Origin: Candidatus Bipolaricaulota bacterium
Lineage (GTDB): Bacteria > Bipolaricaulota > Bipolaricaulia > Bipolaricaulales > Bipolaricaulaceae
DNA: 64,000 bases
NCBI GenBank assembly: GCA_022838705.1
Contig: JALHJZ010000001.1
Location: 104,669 to 168,668 of the forward strand
Direction: 5' to 3'
The notes under the pieces are model-generated. The model was not told the origin of the DNA, searched no databases, and worked only from the letters and a program-made list of their open reading frames with translations. Below, piece by piece: positions 9,501-18,173 of this stretch (position 1 is the stretch's first letter; every line of letters starts with the position of its first letter). The translations under genes and the position numbers were made by a program.

Positions 9501-10154
9501 ATGCGAACGGTCCTGGTGACCGCATGCTTGATGATCGGATTCCTCTCAGTTGGGCAGGGCCTCGCCCTGATCCCATCCACCGCGATCCCCGAGCCGGGGA
9601 GCGAGGTGAGCTTCCAGGTGAACGGAGCCCCCGCTGGCGCCCAGTTCAAATGGGACTTCAACGGCGATGGCCGCCCCGATGCAACGACGAACCAGCCGTG
9701 GGCGAACTGGACCGTGCCCGCCGGGGCATGGAACGTCACGGTGGACGTTGTCCAGGGCGGCCGATCCCTCTCCCAGCTCGGCGTGAGGGTGGTCGCCGAC
9801 TCCCGGCTGGGGGCCGTAGGGGAGGTCCGCTGGACAGGGGGTGTGGCCGAGGTGACAGTTATCATCCGGGCCCGAACGGAGATCTTCGGCCCAGGCCTCA
9901 CGGTGGACGTTCCACCCGGCTGGACGGCGACGTCGCTCGATCCGGCGCGGATGAACGAACAAGGGCAGCTCGAGATCCTCGCCTCCTCCGCCACCATCCT
10001 CTATCCCGGCCAGGAGCTGATCCTTCAGTATGTCCTCTACCCCCCATCGGCCGGGGCGCGGGCCCGCCTGGCGTGCTCAGTCACGGGCATCGTCACCGTT
10101 GGGGACCACAAGGAGCGCGTGAGCGTCCCGGTGGCGGGTCCCCTCACGTTCTAG
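9501..10154 (+). CDS. Secreted protein with PKD-like and beta-module domains
   Basis: A 217-residue exported protein of unknown function. It has a signal peptide (MRTVLVTACLMIGFLSVGQG), a PKD-like segment (FKWDFNGDGRPDATT) and then a unit (VTVIIRARTEIFGPGL, DVPPGWTATSL) that resembles the beta half of the repeated module in the preceding protein. The two genes therefore look like relatives, with this one lacking the cysteine/helix half. GAAGGAGG precedes the ATG. Its stop codon lies in the palindrome CTAG, which also supplies the stop of the convergent gene. Confidence 0.75.
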   Translation: MRTVLVTACLMIGFLSVGQGLALIPSTAIPEPGSEVSFQVNGAPAGAQFKWDFNGDGRPDATTNQPWANWTVPAGAWNVTVDVVQGGRSLSQLGVRVVADSRLGAVGEVRWTGGVAEVTVIIRARTEIFGPGLTVDVPPGWTATSLDPARMNEQGQLEILASSATILYPGQELILQYVLYPPSAGARARLACSVTGIVTVGDHKERVSVPVAGPLTF

Positions 10155-11206
10155 GGCAGGAGGGGGCGGGCCTCGTCCCACATCACGTCGAACCAGTGGG
10201 CAAGGGGCAGGCCGACCTCGGGCGCGGAAAGGAGGAGGATCCCCGCCTCGACGTTGTGGACGAGCGAGGAGTAGGAACCGTTGGCCGAGGTGACGAGGAC
10301 GTCGCGCCCGTCCACGATCAGCCCCTTAGCGTGGAGGGTCGTCCCCGGCGCATCGAACCGCACCGCGACCCCGCAGGCGGTGAGGTACGCCGCCGCCACC
10401 CGGTTGTCGTGGGCTAGATCCGCGAAATCCTCCCCACCCTCCAGGAGGACCTGCACCACGACCCCCCGGGCCGCCGCGGCGCAAAGCTCCTCCACGATGC
10501 GGTTCGAGGGGCTATCGGAATAGGTCGGGTAGTACCCCAGTCGGTAGAGGATGAGTCGCACGGAATCCGTGGCCCGGCGGATCAGATCCGGGAGGTGCTG
10601 GGCGTGGAGCCCGGCCTGAGGGGTGTCGAGGAGGGGGACCACCGCCGGCTCCGGCCATGGGGGCGGAGGGTGCGTGGGGATCACCTTAAGCTGCCCCTCC
10701 CAGAGGAGGTCGAAGAACTCCCCGAACGCGGCCCCCAGCTCGGGAGATTCGAGCGCAAGGTCCAGCTGAACGCTCCGGGTGAGGGCGGACATCGTCCAGT
10801 GGGTCGAGCCCACCACCACCCACCGCCGGTCCACAACGAGGAACTTCGTGTGGAGGGTCACCTCTGGCGCGTCCCACCGCACCCCTACCCCCCGCTCCGC
10901 CAGGTACCTGACGGCCTCCCTCTGGTCGAACAGAGGGTCCGTCTCCCGCCGCTCCGCGAGAACCCGCACCCGCACGCCGCGGGCAGCAGCGTCGGCAAGG
11001 GCCGCCAGGAGCTCGTCCGTCGCCCCGCCCCCGGTGTAGCGGCGAATGTCGGACAGGGAAGCCAGGACCTCCTCCCCCGCGCCCGCGACGAGATCGGTGA
11101 CGAAGCGGACGTACCGCGGATCGTCGGGGGTGGTGGCGAGGGGGACGACGGGCACCGCCCCGGCCGCCCAGGTGAAGAAGGTGAGCAGAATGGCGACGCG
11201 CTTCAT
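10151..11206 (-). CDS. Secreted phospholipase D-fold protein with two HKD motifs
   Basis: A 351-residue exported protein of the PLD superfamily, either a phosphodiesterase or a nuclease. A signal peptide (MKRVAILLTFFTWAAG) is followed by two tandem PLD repeats. HTKFLVVD is at about 119-126 with GSTHW after it, and HAKGLIVD is at about 292-299 with TSANGS after it, so both active-site halves are intact. The ATG at 11206 is chosen for the signal peptide; upstream in-frame codons run into the divergent lon-like gene. No Shine-Dalgarno is visible, but TATCAT lies eight bases before the start, which suggests a leaderless mRNA. Its substrate (lipid or DNA) cannot be decided. Confidence 0.88.
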   Translation of the reverse strand: MKRVAILLTFFTWAAGAVPVVPLATTPDDPRYVRFVTDLVAGAGEEVLASLSDIRRYTGGGATDELLAALADAAARGVRVRVLAERRETDPLFDQREAVRYLAERGVGVRWDAPEVTLHTKFLVVDRRWVVVGSTHWTMSALTRSVQLDLALESPELGAAFGEFFDLLWEGQLKVIPTHPPPPWPEPAVVPLLDTPQAGLHAQHLPDLIRRATDSVRLILYRLGYYPTYSDSPSNRIVEELCAAAARGVVVQVLLEGGEDFADLAHDNRVAAAYLTACGVAVRFDAPGTTLHAKGLIVDGRDVLVTSANGSYSSLVHNVEAGILLLSAPEVGLPLAHWFDVMWDEARPLLP

Positions 11207-11213
11207 CGCTGGG

Positions 11214-11220
11214 TATGATA
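11214..11220. promoter_or_regulatory. Shared -10 element of two divergent leaderless genes
   Basis: On the plus strand TATGAT (11214-11219) lies nine bases before the lon-like ATG. On the minus strand TATCAT (11220-11215) lies eight bases before the PLD ATG. The two hexamers overlap at five positions in a 22-bp intergenic gap, and neither gene has a Shine-Dalgarno site. Confidence 0.5.
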
Positions 11221-11228
11221 ACGAACCC

Positions 11229-13634
11229 ATGAATCGAGAGCTGCCTCCCGCCCGACTCCGCCGCACGTGCGATCCCAATACCTTCTCGTTCTCCACCACC
11301 GATGAGCTTGCGCCCCTCACGGACATCGTGGGCCAGGAGAGGGCGATCGAGGCCCTGTGGCTGGGGCTTTCGCTCCATGATCCCCAGCACAGGTACAACA
11401 TCTACGTGTCCGGCGAACCGGGCCTCGGCAAGACCTCCGCCGTCTCCCGCCTCCTGGAACAGGTCTCGCGCTCGAGGCCGGTCCCGCCGGACATCTGCTA
11501 CGTGCACAACTTCCGGGTCCCCCACATGCCCCGCTACCTCCTCCTCCCCGCGGGGCGGGGGCGCGAACTGCGCCAGGACATGGAGCGGTGCATCGAGTTC
11601 GTGGCCCACGAACTGCCGCGGGTGCTGGAGTCCGACGAGTTCAAGACCCGCACGAAAAAGGAACGGGATAGGATCTCCCACGAGCGGGATGAGGAGTTCC
11701 ACGACCTGGAAGCGAAGGCGGCGCAGCTCGGGTTCGCCCTCCAGCGTACCCCTCTCGGGATCAACACGATCCCCCTCAAGGGCGACGGGACGCCGTACTC
11801 GCAGGAGGAATACGCCTCCCTCCCCGAGGCCGACCGCGCAGAGATCCGCCGTCGGCAGGAGGAGCTGCAGGGCCTGATTCGGGACACGTTCCAGCGCCTG
11901 GCGAAGCTCGACGAGACGTGGCAGGAGGCCCAGCACCTCCTCACGAAGCAGGCGGTGGAGTTCCTCGTCGAGCCGCGGTTCGCCCAGCTCCGAGAGAAGT
12001 ACAGCGGGATCGAACGCGTGCTGGCTTTCCTAGCCGAGGTGAAGGCCGACATCCTGGAGAACGTGGAGCAGTTCCAGACTGCAAATAAGAAGACCCCGCC
12101 GATGGTGCCGATCCCGCTCCCCGAGGGTGGGGATCGGTTCCTCCGTTATCGGGTGAACGTGGTCGTGGATCGCTCGGGGAGCGAAGGGGCGCCCGTGGTG
12201 GTGGAAGGAAACGCCACCTACACGAACCTGTTCGGGACAATCGAGCGTCGGGTCCAGTTCGGGGCCGTGACGACGGACTTCACCCAGATCCGGGGCGGGG
12301 CCCTGCACCGGGCGAACGGGGGGTACCTCGTCCTCACCGCCACGAACCTGCTACGGGCCGCCCTCTCCTGGGATGCGCTCAAGATCGCGCTCAGGGCTGG
12401 CGAGATCCGGATCGAAGACCCAGCCCAGATGCTCGGGTTCGCGTCCACGGAGGGGCTGCGCCCGGAGCCGATCCCCCTCGATATCAAGGTCCTCCTCGTG
12501 GGATCCCCGTACCTCTACCACCTCCTCCACCACTACGACGAGGATTTCCGGAAACTGTTCGGGATCAGGGCTGACTTCGACACGGTGATGCCGTGGTCAG
12601 ACGCATCCGTCCAGGCGCTGGCGCGGTTCGTCCGCACGTGCCGGGATGAAAACCCCGCCGTGCTCCCGTTCGACCCGTCGGGGGTGGCGAGGCTCGTCGA
12701 GCACGCGGCCGAGCTCGCCTCTGATCAGGCCAAGCTCGTGACCCGGTTCGGGACCCTCGCCTCCCTCGTCGCCGAGGCGAGCTTCTGGGCCCGCGCGGCG
12801 GGAGCGAGCGCCGTGGACGCGACCCACGTCCGACAGGCGATCACCAAGGGGAAGTACCGCCATTCCCTCCTCGCCGAGAAGGTCCGGGAGTGGATCCGGC
12901 GGGGAAAGCTCATCGTGAACGTGCAGGGGAAAGCGGTGGGGCAGGTGAACGGCCTCGCCGTGCTCGACCTTGGGGACTTCGCATTTGGGAAACCGACGCG
13001 GATCACAGCGAACGTGTTCACGGCCAAGAGCGGGGTGGTGGACATCGAGCGCGAGGCCGAGCTCGGGGGGAAGCTCCACACGAAGGGGGTCATGATCCTC
13101 AAGGGCTACCTCGCCGCCCAGTTCGGGCAGCGGGAGGCCCTCACGCTCGGGGCGAGCCTCGCCCTCGAACAGTCCTACTCCGGGGTCGAGGGCGACTCCG
13201 CATCAGCAGCAGAGCTGTTCGCCCTCCTGTCTGCCCTGTCCGGGGTCGCCGCCCGGCAGGGGGTCGCCGTGACGGGCGCCATCGATCAGAAGGGGCGGAT
13301 GCAGGCGATCGGGGGGATCAACGAGAAGGTGGAGGGCCACTACCTCGTGTGCCGGGAGCTCGGCCTCACCGGCGATCAAGGGGTGATCCTCCCCGCCGCC
13401 AACGCCGACGAGCTGATGCTCCCCGAGGACGTGGTGCAAGCGGTCGCCGCGGGGGAGTTCCACCTCTGGAGCTGCGCCACGGTGGAGGAGGGGGTGGAGA
13501 TCCTGTTCGGGCTCCCGGCAGGCGAGGTGGGTCCCGATGGTACGTACCCAGAGGGCACGCTCTACCACCGCGTGGCGAACCGGCTGGCGGAGATCCGGGC
13601 GAGTCTCCGCGCGGAGAAGGAAGAGAGCGACTAG
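11229..13634 (+). CDS. Lon-like ATP-dependent protease (LonB/YcbZ-type domain order)
   Basis: An 801-residue AAA+ protease that would unfold and degrade proteins, probably in the cytoplasm since no membrane segment is evident. The Walker A motif GEPGLGKT is at 62-69. A long charged helical insertion follows (about 125-290), then the rest of the ATPase module and a C-terminal Lon protease domain. The catalytic serine is S657 in EGDSAS and the lysine is K700 in GGINEKVEG; the 43-residue spacing matches the Ser-Lys dyad of E. coli Lon. No classical Lon N-terminal domain is present, so this is the LonB/AAA_32 type. The start is fixed by the short gap to the PLD gene; a -10-like TATGAT nine bases upstream suggests leaderless translation. 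Confidence 0.92.
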   Translation: MNRELPPARLRRTCDPNTFSFSTTDELAPLTDIVGQERAIEALWLGLSLHDPQHRYNIYVSGEPGLGKTSAVSRLLEQVSRSRPVPPDICYVHNFRVPHMPRYLLLPAGRGRELRQDMERCIEFVAHELPRVLESDEFKTRTKKERDRISHERDEEFHDLEAKAAQLGFALQRTPLGINTIPLKGDGTPYSQEEYASLPEADRAEIRRRQEELQGLIRDTFQRLAKLDETWQEAQHLLTKQAVEFLVEPRFAQLREKYSGIERVLAFLAEVKADILENVEQFQTANKKTPPMVPIPLPEGGDRFLRYRVNVVVDRSGSEGAPVVVEGNATYTNLFGTIERRVQFGAVTTDFTQIRGGALHRANGGYLVLTATNLLRAALSWDALKIALRAGEIRIEDPAQMLGFASTEGLRPEPIPLDIKVLLVGSPYLYHLLHHYDEDFRKLFGIRADFDTVMPWSDASVQALARFVRTCRDENPAVLPFDPSGVARLVEHAAELASDQAKLVTRFGTLASLVAEASFWARAAGASAVDATHVRQAITKGKYRHSLLAEKVREWIRRGKLIVNVQGKAVGQVNGLAVLDLGDFAFGKPTRITANVFTAKSGVVDIEREAELGGKLHTKGVMILKGYLAAQFGQREALTLGASLALEQSYSGVEGDSASAAELFALLSALSGVAARQGVAVTGAIDQKGRMQAIGGINEKVEGHYLVCRELGLTGDQGVILPAANADELMLPEDVVQAVAAGEFHLWSCATVEEGVEILFGLPAGEVGPDGTYPEGTLYHRVANRLAEIRASLRAEKEESD

Positions 13635-16600
13635 TCCTCCCCCGCCATGGGGAGGACATCCCGCTTGAGGAACCGGGGGAGCACCGTGCCCCACACCGGG
13701 AGGGGGAGCCGTGTCCCTGGCTCGATCTTCTCGGGGAGGCCTCGCTCGGCGCCGAGGACGAACCCCAGCGGCGTCCCCTCCCCCAGCCCACGCGTGGAGA
13801 GGAGGGCCATCCCCACCTGGCCCATGTCCAGCACGACACAGCTCGTGACCCACCCCACCACCTGTCCCCCCTTGTCCACGACCGGGGTCCCCGCCCGCAC
13901 CGGCCGCTGGCCGGCGGGAATCGAGAACCGCACCACCTCCCGCGTCCAACCCGCGACGGCGCGGAGGTAGGCGGACCGGCCGACGAACGCCGGCTTGTGG
14001 AGCTTCACGTAGGGCGCGAACCCCGCCTCGTGGGGGAGGATCTGGTGGGATCCAGCCAGCTCATGGCCGTAGAGGGGGAGGCCCGCCTCCGTTCGGAGGG
14101 AGTCCCGCGCGGCGAGGCCGATCGGCTGCAGGTTGTGCTCCTCTCCCGCCGCAAGGAGCGTCGTCCACAGGCGCATCGTCTGCGCAGGGGAGACGAGGAT
14201 CTCGTACCCCAGGGGCTCGCCCGTGTACCCGGTGCGGGCACAGAGGACGGGAACCCCTTCCACGCTGAGCTCGCAGAACTCCGCACGCCGGAGGGAGGTG
14301 AGCCGGTGCCGGTCCGGTCCCGCAACGAGCCGCTCGAGGAGGGCCCGGGACCGCGGCCCCTGGAGGGCGATGTCCACGAGCGCGTCGGGGCTGTCCCCGC
14401 GGAGGTCGCGGAGGGTCACCGGTCCATCCGGCTCGACCCACGGCCGGTCGGGGTCGAGGAGGACCTTCCCGGAGTTGATCGCCGAGAGCCAGTCCCAGTC
14501 CTTGCTCGCGTTTGCGGCGTTGACCACGAGCAGGAAGTGGTCGCGGGACTGGCGGTACACCATGAGGTCATCCACCACCGCCCCGTCGGGGGTGAGGAGG
14601 AAGGCGTACTGGGACTGGCCCGGCTGGAGCCACCCCGCGTAGTTCGTGGTCACGAGGTTGAGGAAGCTCTCCGCGTAGCGGCCCGCGACGGAGAACGCCC
14701 CCATGTGCCCGAGGTCGAACAGCCCCGCTGTCTCCCGCACCGCCCGGTGTTCCGCGAGGGCAGAGGCGTACCAGAGCGGCATCGTGAACCCGGCGAACTC
14801 AGCCATCCGCGCCCCGGCGCCGCGGTGCCAGTCGGAGAGCGGAGTGCGGGCGATGCCGGTACTGGGAGCGTGGGGCGCGTAGGGCTCCTTTCCCCCCGCC
14901 AGGCGGATCCGCTGGCACCCGATGAAGTAAGGCTTGCGCGGGGAGACGAAATCAGGACGGCTTTCCAACTCATCCCCGGACCGGGGGGCGCCCGCGAAGA
15001 GGCCCCTCTCGGCCGACACGGCCGTCCCGTCGGCGAGGCGGAACGAGGCACTTCCCGCATCGGGCTCCACCACCGCCGGGCCCTGTACCTTGCGGTAGAG
15101 GTCATCGGGATCGAACAGGACGTAGCCATCGGCGAGGGCCGTGAGCCACTGCGCCACAGCGGGGCCGCGGTCGCTCGGGACGAGGACGGCGAACTCCGGC
15201 CGGCCCCACCGGTCGTCGGGCAGCCTCCCCACGATCGCCGCAGCGAGGGGCGCCCCCTCCCGATCGAGGAACAGGGCACGGCAGCCCTGCCCGGGATCGA
15301 GGGAGAGGACGTGAGCGGTGCACGCCTCGTGGAGGAGCTGGGCCGCCCGGCCGCCCCGCACCCGCAGCGCCGCGACACCGCTTGCCGTGGTCCGTCGCCC
15401 GCGAGGGGACCGGGAACCCCGCCCGCCGAATCGCGAAGCAAGCGCCTCCACGCGCTCCTCGGCCTCGGTGAGCGCCGCGAGGGGGAGCTTCCCGCGGGGG
15501 AGGGGGCCGGTCACGCCGTGGTACGTGAACGGGTGGATCGAGGTCAGGACGAGGCGGGAGATGTCCGCGATCTCCTCCATCTCCTCCTTCCCCATTCCCC
15601 GCTGGGTGGCCCACGGAGTCCCGTACCGGAGCCCACGGGCGTCAGCGGCCGAGGCGTCCCCCGGGATCGTGTTCTTGTTCACCACCAGGCCAGCGAGATC
15701 GAGGATCCGGGCTGCGATCTCCCCCATCAGCTCTCCCCCGCAGGGGGGGCGGATCGCGCGGAGGTCGAGGACGAGGAGGTGGGTATCGGTGCCGCCGTAG
15801 GCAAGGCGCAGGCCCCGCTCCCGGAGCGCGGTCGCGAGGGAGGCAGCGTTGGCAACCGTCCGGTGCTGGAGGTCGCGGAACGCTGGCGTCTTGGCCAACG
15901 CGAGTGCGGCCGCGATCCCGGCCCACTTGTTCACGTGGGGCCCCCCTTGGGCCCCGGGGAACACCGCCGCGTCGATCCGGGCCGCGATCTCGGGATCGAA
16001 GGAGAGGATGATCGCCCCCCGCGGGCCGCACAGGGTCTTGTGGGTGGTGAACATGATCACGTCAGCGTACCCCACCGGGCTGGGGTAGGCCCCGGCGATC
16101 GCCATCCCCGCGGTGTGGGCGATGTCCGCCATGAGGAACGCCCCGCATCCGGTGGCGATCTCCCGCAGCGCCTTCCAGTCCGGGGCCCATGGATACGACG
16201 TGTACCCGGCGATGATCATCCGGGGGCGGTGCTGCCGGGCGAGGTCGGAGATCTGGGCGTAGTCGAGGCGTTCCGTCCGCGGATCCACGCCGTAGCGCAC
16301 CATCCGGTACCGTCGGCCGGACTGGTGGAACGGCGACCCGTGGGAGAGGTGGCCCCCTTGGGAGAGGTCCATCGCCATCAGCGTGTCCCCCGGTCGGAGG
16401 AGGGCATCGTAGATCGCCATGTTCGCCGCCGCGCCCGATAGCGCCTGGACGTTGACGAAAATGTCGTCAGCCCTGACGTCAGGGGTGGCAAAGCACTCCG
16501 CGGCGCGGCGACAGGCGAGGGCCTCCACGAGGTCGGCGAACTCGACCCCCTTATAGAACCGGCGATCGCTGTAGCGGCGGAAGTACGCGAGTTGTTCCGC

Positions 16601-16834
16601 GATCTCCGTCAGTCGGTCCTCCGGGAGGCGGAGCATCTCCTCGCGCGGGTACCCTTCAGCGTAGATCGAGGTGAACACGCTCCCCATCGCCTCGCGCACG
16701 GCACGGGGGGTCAGGGACTCCGACGGGATGAGGATGATCTTCCGGCATTGGCGCTCCTCCTCCGCTTGGATGAGGGCCTCCACCGCCTGATCCACCTTCG
16801 CCAGTTCCATCGTCCACACGTCGCTATCGGTCAC
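13631..16834 (-). CDS. Fusion of serine hydroxymethyltransferase and GcvT-type aminomethyltransferase
   Basis: A 1067-residue protein joining two one-carbon enzymes. Residues ~1-450 are SHMT (PLP-dependent serine/glycine interconversion with tetrahydrofolate); the PLP lysine is K266 in TTHKTLCGPRG. Residues ~664-1067 are a full GcvT domain, the glycine-cleavage T protein (FAGFTMPLWY, DLGHMGAFSV, ALQGPRSRALLERL, CARTGYTGEPLGYEI). The middle, ~480-590, resembles a second degenerate GcvT/YgfZ folate-binding half (LRVRGGRAAQLLHE, DPGQGCRALFLD). A linker with VSPRKPYFIGCQ joins the parts. The product would pass methylene-tetrahydrofolate between the two active sites. It is the last gene of the rpsF operon. 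I see no frameshift; the fusion runs in one open frame. Confidence 0.9.
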   Translation of the reverse strand: MTDSDVWTMELAKVDQAVEALIQAEEERQCRKIILIPSESLTPRAVREAMGSVFTSIYAEGYPREEMLRLPEDRLTEIAEQLAYFRRYSDRRFYKGVEFADLVEALACRRAAECFATPDVRADDIFVNVQALSGAAANMAIYDALLRPGDTLMAMDLSQGGHLSHGSPFHQSGRRYRMVRYGVDPRTERLDYAQISDLARQHRPRMIIAGYTSYPWAPDWKALREIATGCGAFLMADIAHTAGMAIAGAYPSPVGYADVIMFTTHKTLCGPRGAIILSFDPEIAARIDAAVFPGAQGGPHVNKWAGIAAALALAKTPAFRDLQHRTVANAASLATALRERGLRLAYGGTDTHLLVLDLRAIRPPCGGELMGEIAARILDLAGLVVNKNTIPGDASAADARGLRYGTPWATQRGMGKEEMEEIADISRLVLTSIHPFTYHGVTGPLPRGKLPLAALTEAEERVEALASRFGGRGSRSPRGRRTTASGVAALRVRGGRAAQLLHEACTAHVLSLDPGQGCRALFLDREGAPLAAAIVGRLPDDRWGRPEFAVLVPSDRGPAVAQWLTALADGYVLFDPDDLYRKVQGPAVVEPDAGSASFRLADGTAVSAERGLFAGAPRSGDELESRPDFVSPRKPYFIGCQRIRLAGGKEPYAPHAPSTGIARTPLSDWHRGAGARMAEFAGFTMPLWYASALAEHRAVRETAGLFDLGHMGAFSVAGRYAESFLNLVTTNYAGWLQPGQSQYAFLLTPDGAVVDDLMVYRQSRDHFLLVVNAANASKDWDWLSAINSGKVLLDPDRPWVEPDGPVTLRDLRGDSPDALVDIALQGPRSRALLERLVAGPDRHRLTSLRRAEFCELSVEGVPVLCARTGYTGEPLGYEILVSPAQTMRLWTTLLAAGEEHNLQPIGLAARDSLRTEAGLPLYGHELAGSHQILPHEAGFAPYVKLHKPAFVGRSAYLRAVAGWTREVVRFSIPAGQRPVRAGTPVVDKGGQVVGWVTSCVVLDMGQVGMALLSTRGLGEGTPLGFVLGAERGLPEKIEPGTRLPLPVWGTVLPRFLKRDVLPMAGED

Positions 16835-16843
16835 GGTAGGCTC

Positions 16844-17944
16844 CTAATCGGGGAAGGGCAACGGACGGAACCGGACCGCCCGGTCCGCGTTCGTCCATGC
16901 CAGCTCGAGGGCGAGGTACATCCCCCCGGAGACGAGGGCATGCCCGCCCAACAGGAACGGGACCGCTGCGCCGGCACAGGCCTCGGTCAGTTCCCGCAGG
17001 ACCGGGTTCGTGAGCCCCGCGGGATCGAGGAGGTCGGACGCGAACCGCTCCCCCGGGGGGGGCCAGAACCCGAGGTGGGCCATGAGGACGCGCGTGTCCC
17101 ACACCACGGCGTCCCCGAACTGGGAGAGGAGCTCCACGAGCTCGGTCGCGGTCCGGCCGTGGGCCAGGGCTCCAACGAGGGACCTCACCGCGCCCCGCTC
17201 AGCGCGGCCGCTCGACTCCATCCCCCGCTCCTCGGAGAGGATCCTCGTCCGGCATGCCGCCTCCCTCTCCAGGTGGTGGGCGAGATGGGCCCCGATCCTC
17301 CCCAGGAGGACGAGCTCCTTTTCCGGGTCCACCAGCACCTCGAGGACCTGCTGGGCGCGCGCGGTGGAGACCCCCGCGAGGACGTCCCGGAGCTCAGGGG
17401 GCAGGGATGGGTGGAGCGCGAGGAACTGCAGCTCGCCCGGGGTGTCGATGTCGAACTGGGTCCCCGCCGATCGGGGGAGTTCATAGCACGCGTACCCGGC
17501 ACCCCACAACCGGGTCCCGATCGGGTTATCCCGCGTCAGATCCCCCAACGCAGCGGGAGGGGCGAGGAGTGCAAAATCAGTGGAGTAGAAGTTGTTGAGT
17601 ACGGCATAGGCGGATCCCGTCGGTGCCGCAGTGATGAAGCGGTCGAACAGGGGATCGGGCAGGAGGAACGCGCTGCCGGCGGAGAAGTAGAGGAGCCGCT
17701 CCGGCCGGAACTTGCGGATGAGGGCGCTGAACCGGGCCCCGAACGCCCATGGCCCGGGGGGATCGGGCTCCACCTCGATCCCAGCCCCCGTCCACGCCTC
17801 GGGATGGGGGGTCGCCACCACCACCTCGTCCACCTGGGGATGGGCCACGATGCGGCGGAGGAGGGCCTTGGCTGACGCCGTCCTTGCCCGTCCGACCAGG
17901 TCCTCGCCCCCACTGTCGAACAGGAAGGCGACCGTGCGGGGCAT
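16844..17944 (-). CDS. Uncharacterised protein, possible nucleotide-sugar-transferase-like N-terminus
   Basis: A 366-residue protein I do not recognise. The N-terminus (MPRTVAFLFDSGGEDL) and a stretch near 110-140 with alternating strands and an FSAGSAFLLPDP segment have the look of a GT-A/MobA-like fold. No signature loop is clear enough to name a family. The C-terminal half is largely helical, and no signal peptide or membrane segment is evident. It lies 10 nt after rpsR and 9 nt before the SHMT-GcvT gene, so it belongs to the ribosomal operon. The ATG at 17944 is used because upstream in-frame codons run into rpsR. Confidence 0.6.
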   Translation of the reverse strand: MPRTVAFLFDSGGEDLVGRARTASAKALLRRIVAHPQVDEVVVATPHPEAWTGAGIEVEPDPPGPWAFGARFSALIRKFRPERLLYFSAGSAFLLPDPLFDRFITAAPTGSAYAVLNNFYSTDFALLAPPAALGDLTRDNPIGTRLWGAGYACYELPRSAGTQFDIDTPGELQFLALHPSLPPELRDVLAGVSTARAQQVLEVLVDPEKELVLLGRIGAHLAHHLEREAACRTRILSEERGMESSGRAERGAVRSLVGALAHGRTATELVELLSQFGDAVVWDTRVLMAHLGFWPPPGERFASDLLDPAGLTNPVLRELTEACAGAAVPFLLGGHALVSGGMYLALELAWTNADRAVRFRPLPFPD

Positions 17945-17954
17945 GGGGGGGCGG

Positions 17955-18173
17955 TTAGGGCTTGTCCTCGTAGGGGAGCAGGGCGAGCTTGCGGGCGCGA
18001 TCCACCTCGGTCGCCATCCAGTTCTGGTGCTTGGCACAGAGGCGGGACACCCGGCGGGAGAGGATCTTCCCCCGGCGGTTGACGAACTGGCGGAGCGTCT
18101 CCGGATCCGTGTACCGCAGTTCCAATCCCTGATCACAGACACGACAGACCTTACGTTGGCGCTGCATCGTCAA
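17955..18173 (-). CDS. rpsR: 30S ribosomal protein S18, zinc-binding form
   Basis: Small-subunit protein with the S18 core LRQFVNRRGKILSRR. The CRVC pair near the N-terminus and a cysteine in RLCAKHQ suggest the zinc-binding variant. Two starts are possible: TTG at 18173 inside the ssb stop (TTGA), or ATG at 18167. AGGAGG in the ssb 3' end is seven bases from the TTG but thirteen from the ATG, so spacing favours the TTG and tight coupling to ssb. Confidence 0.93.
   Translation of the reverse strand: MTMQRQRKVCRVCDQGLELRYTDPETLRQFVNRRGKILSRRVSRLCAKHQNWMATEVDRARKLALLPYEDKP

Noticed and set aside
12890..16441. A 1183-codon open frame on the plus strand
   Set aside because: It is antisense or out of frame to the Lon-like and SHMT-GcvT genes, is rich in R/G/P/H without any motif, and arises because high G+C removes stop codons.
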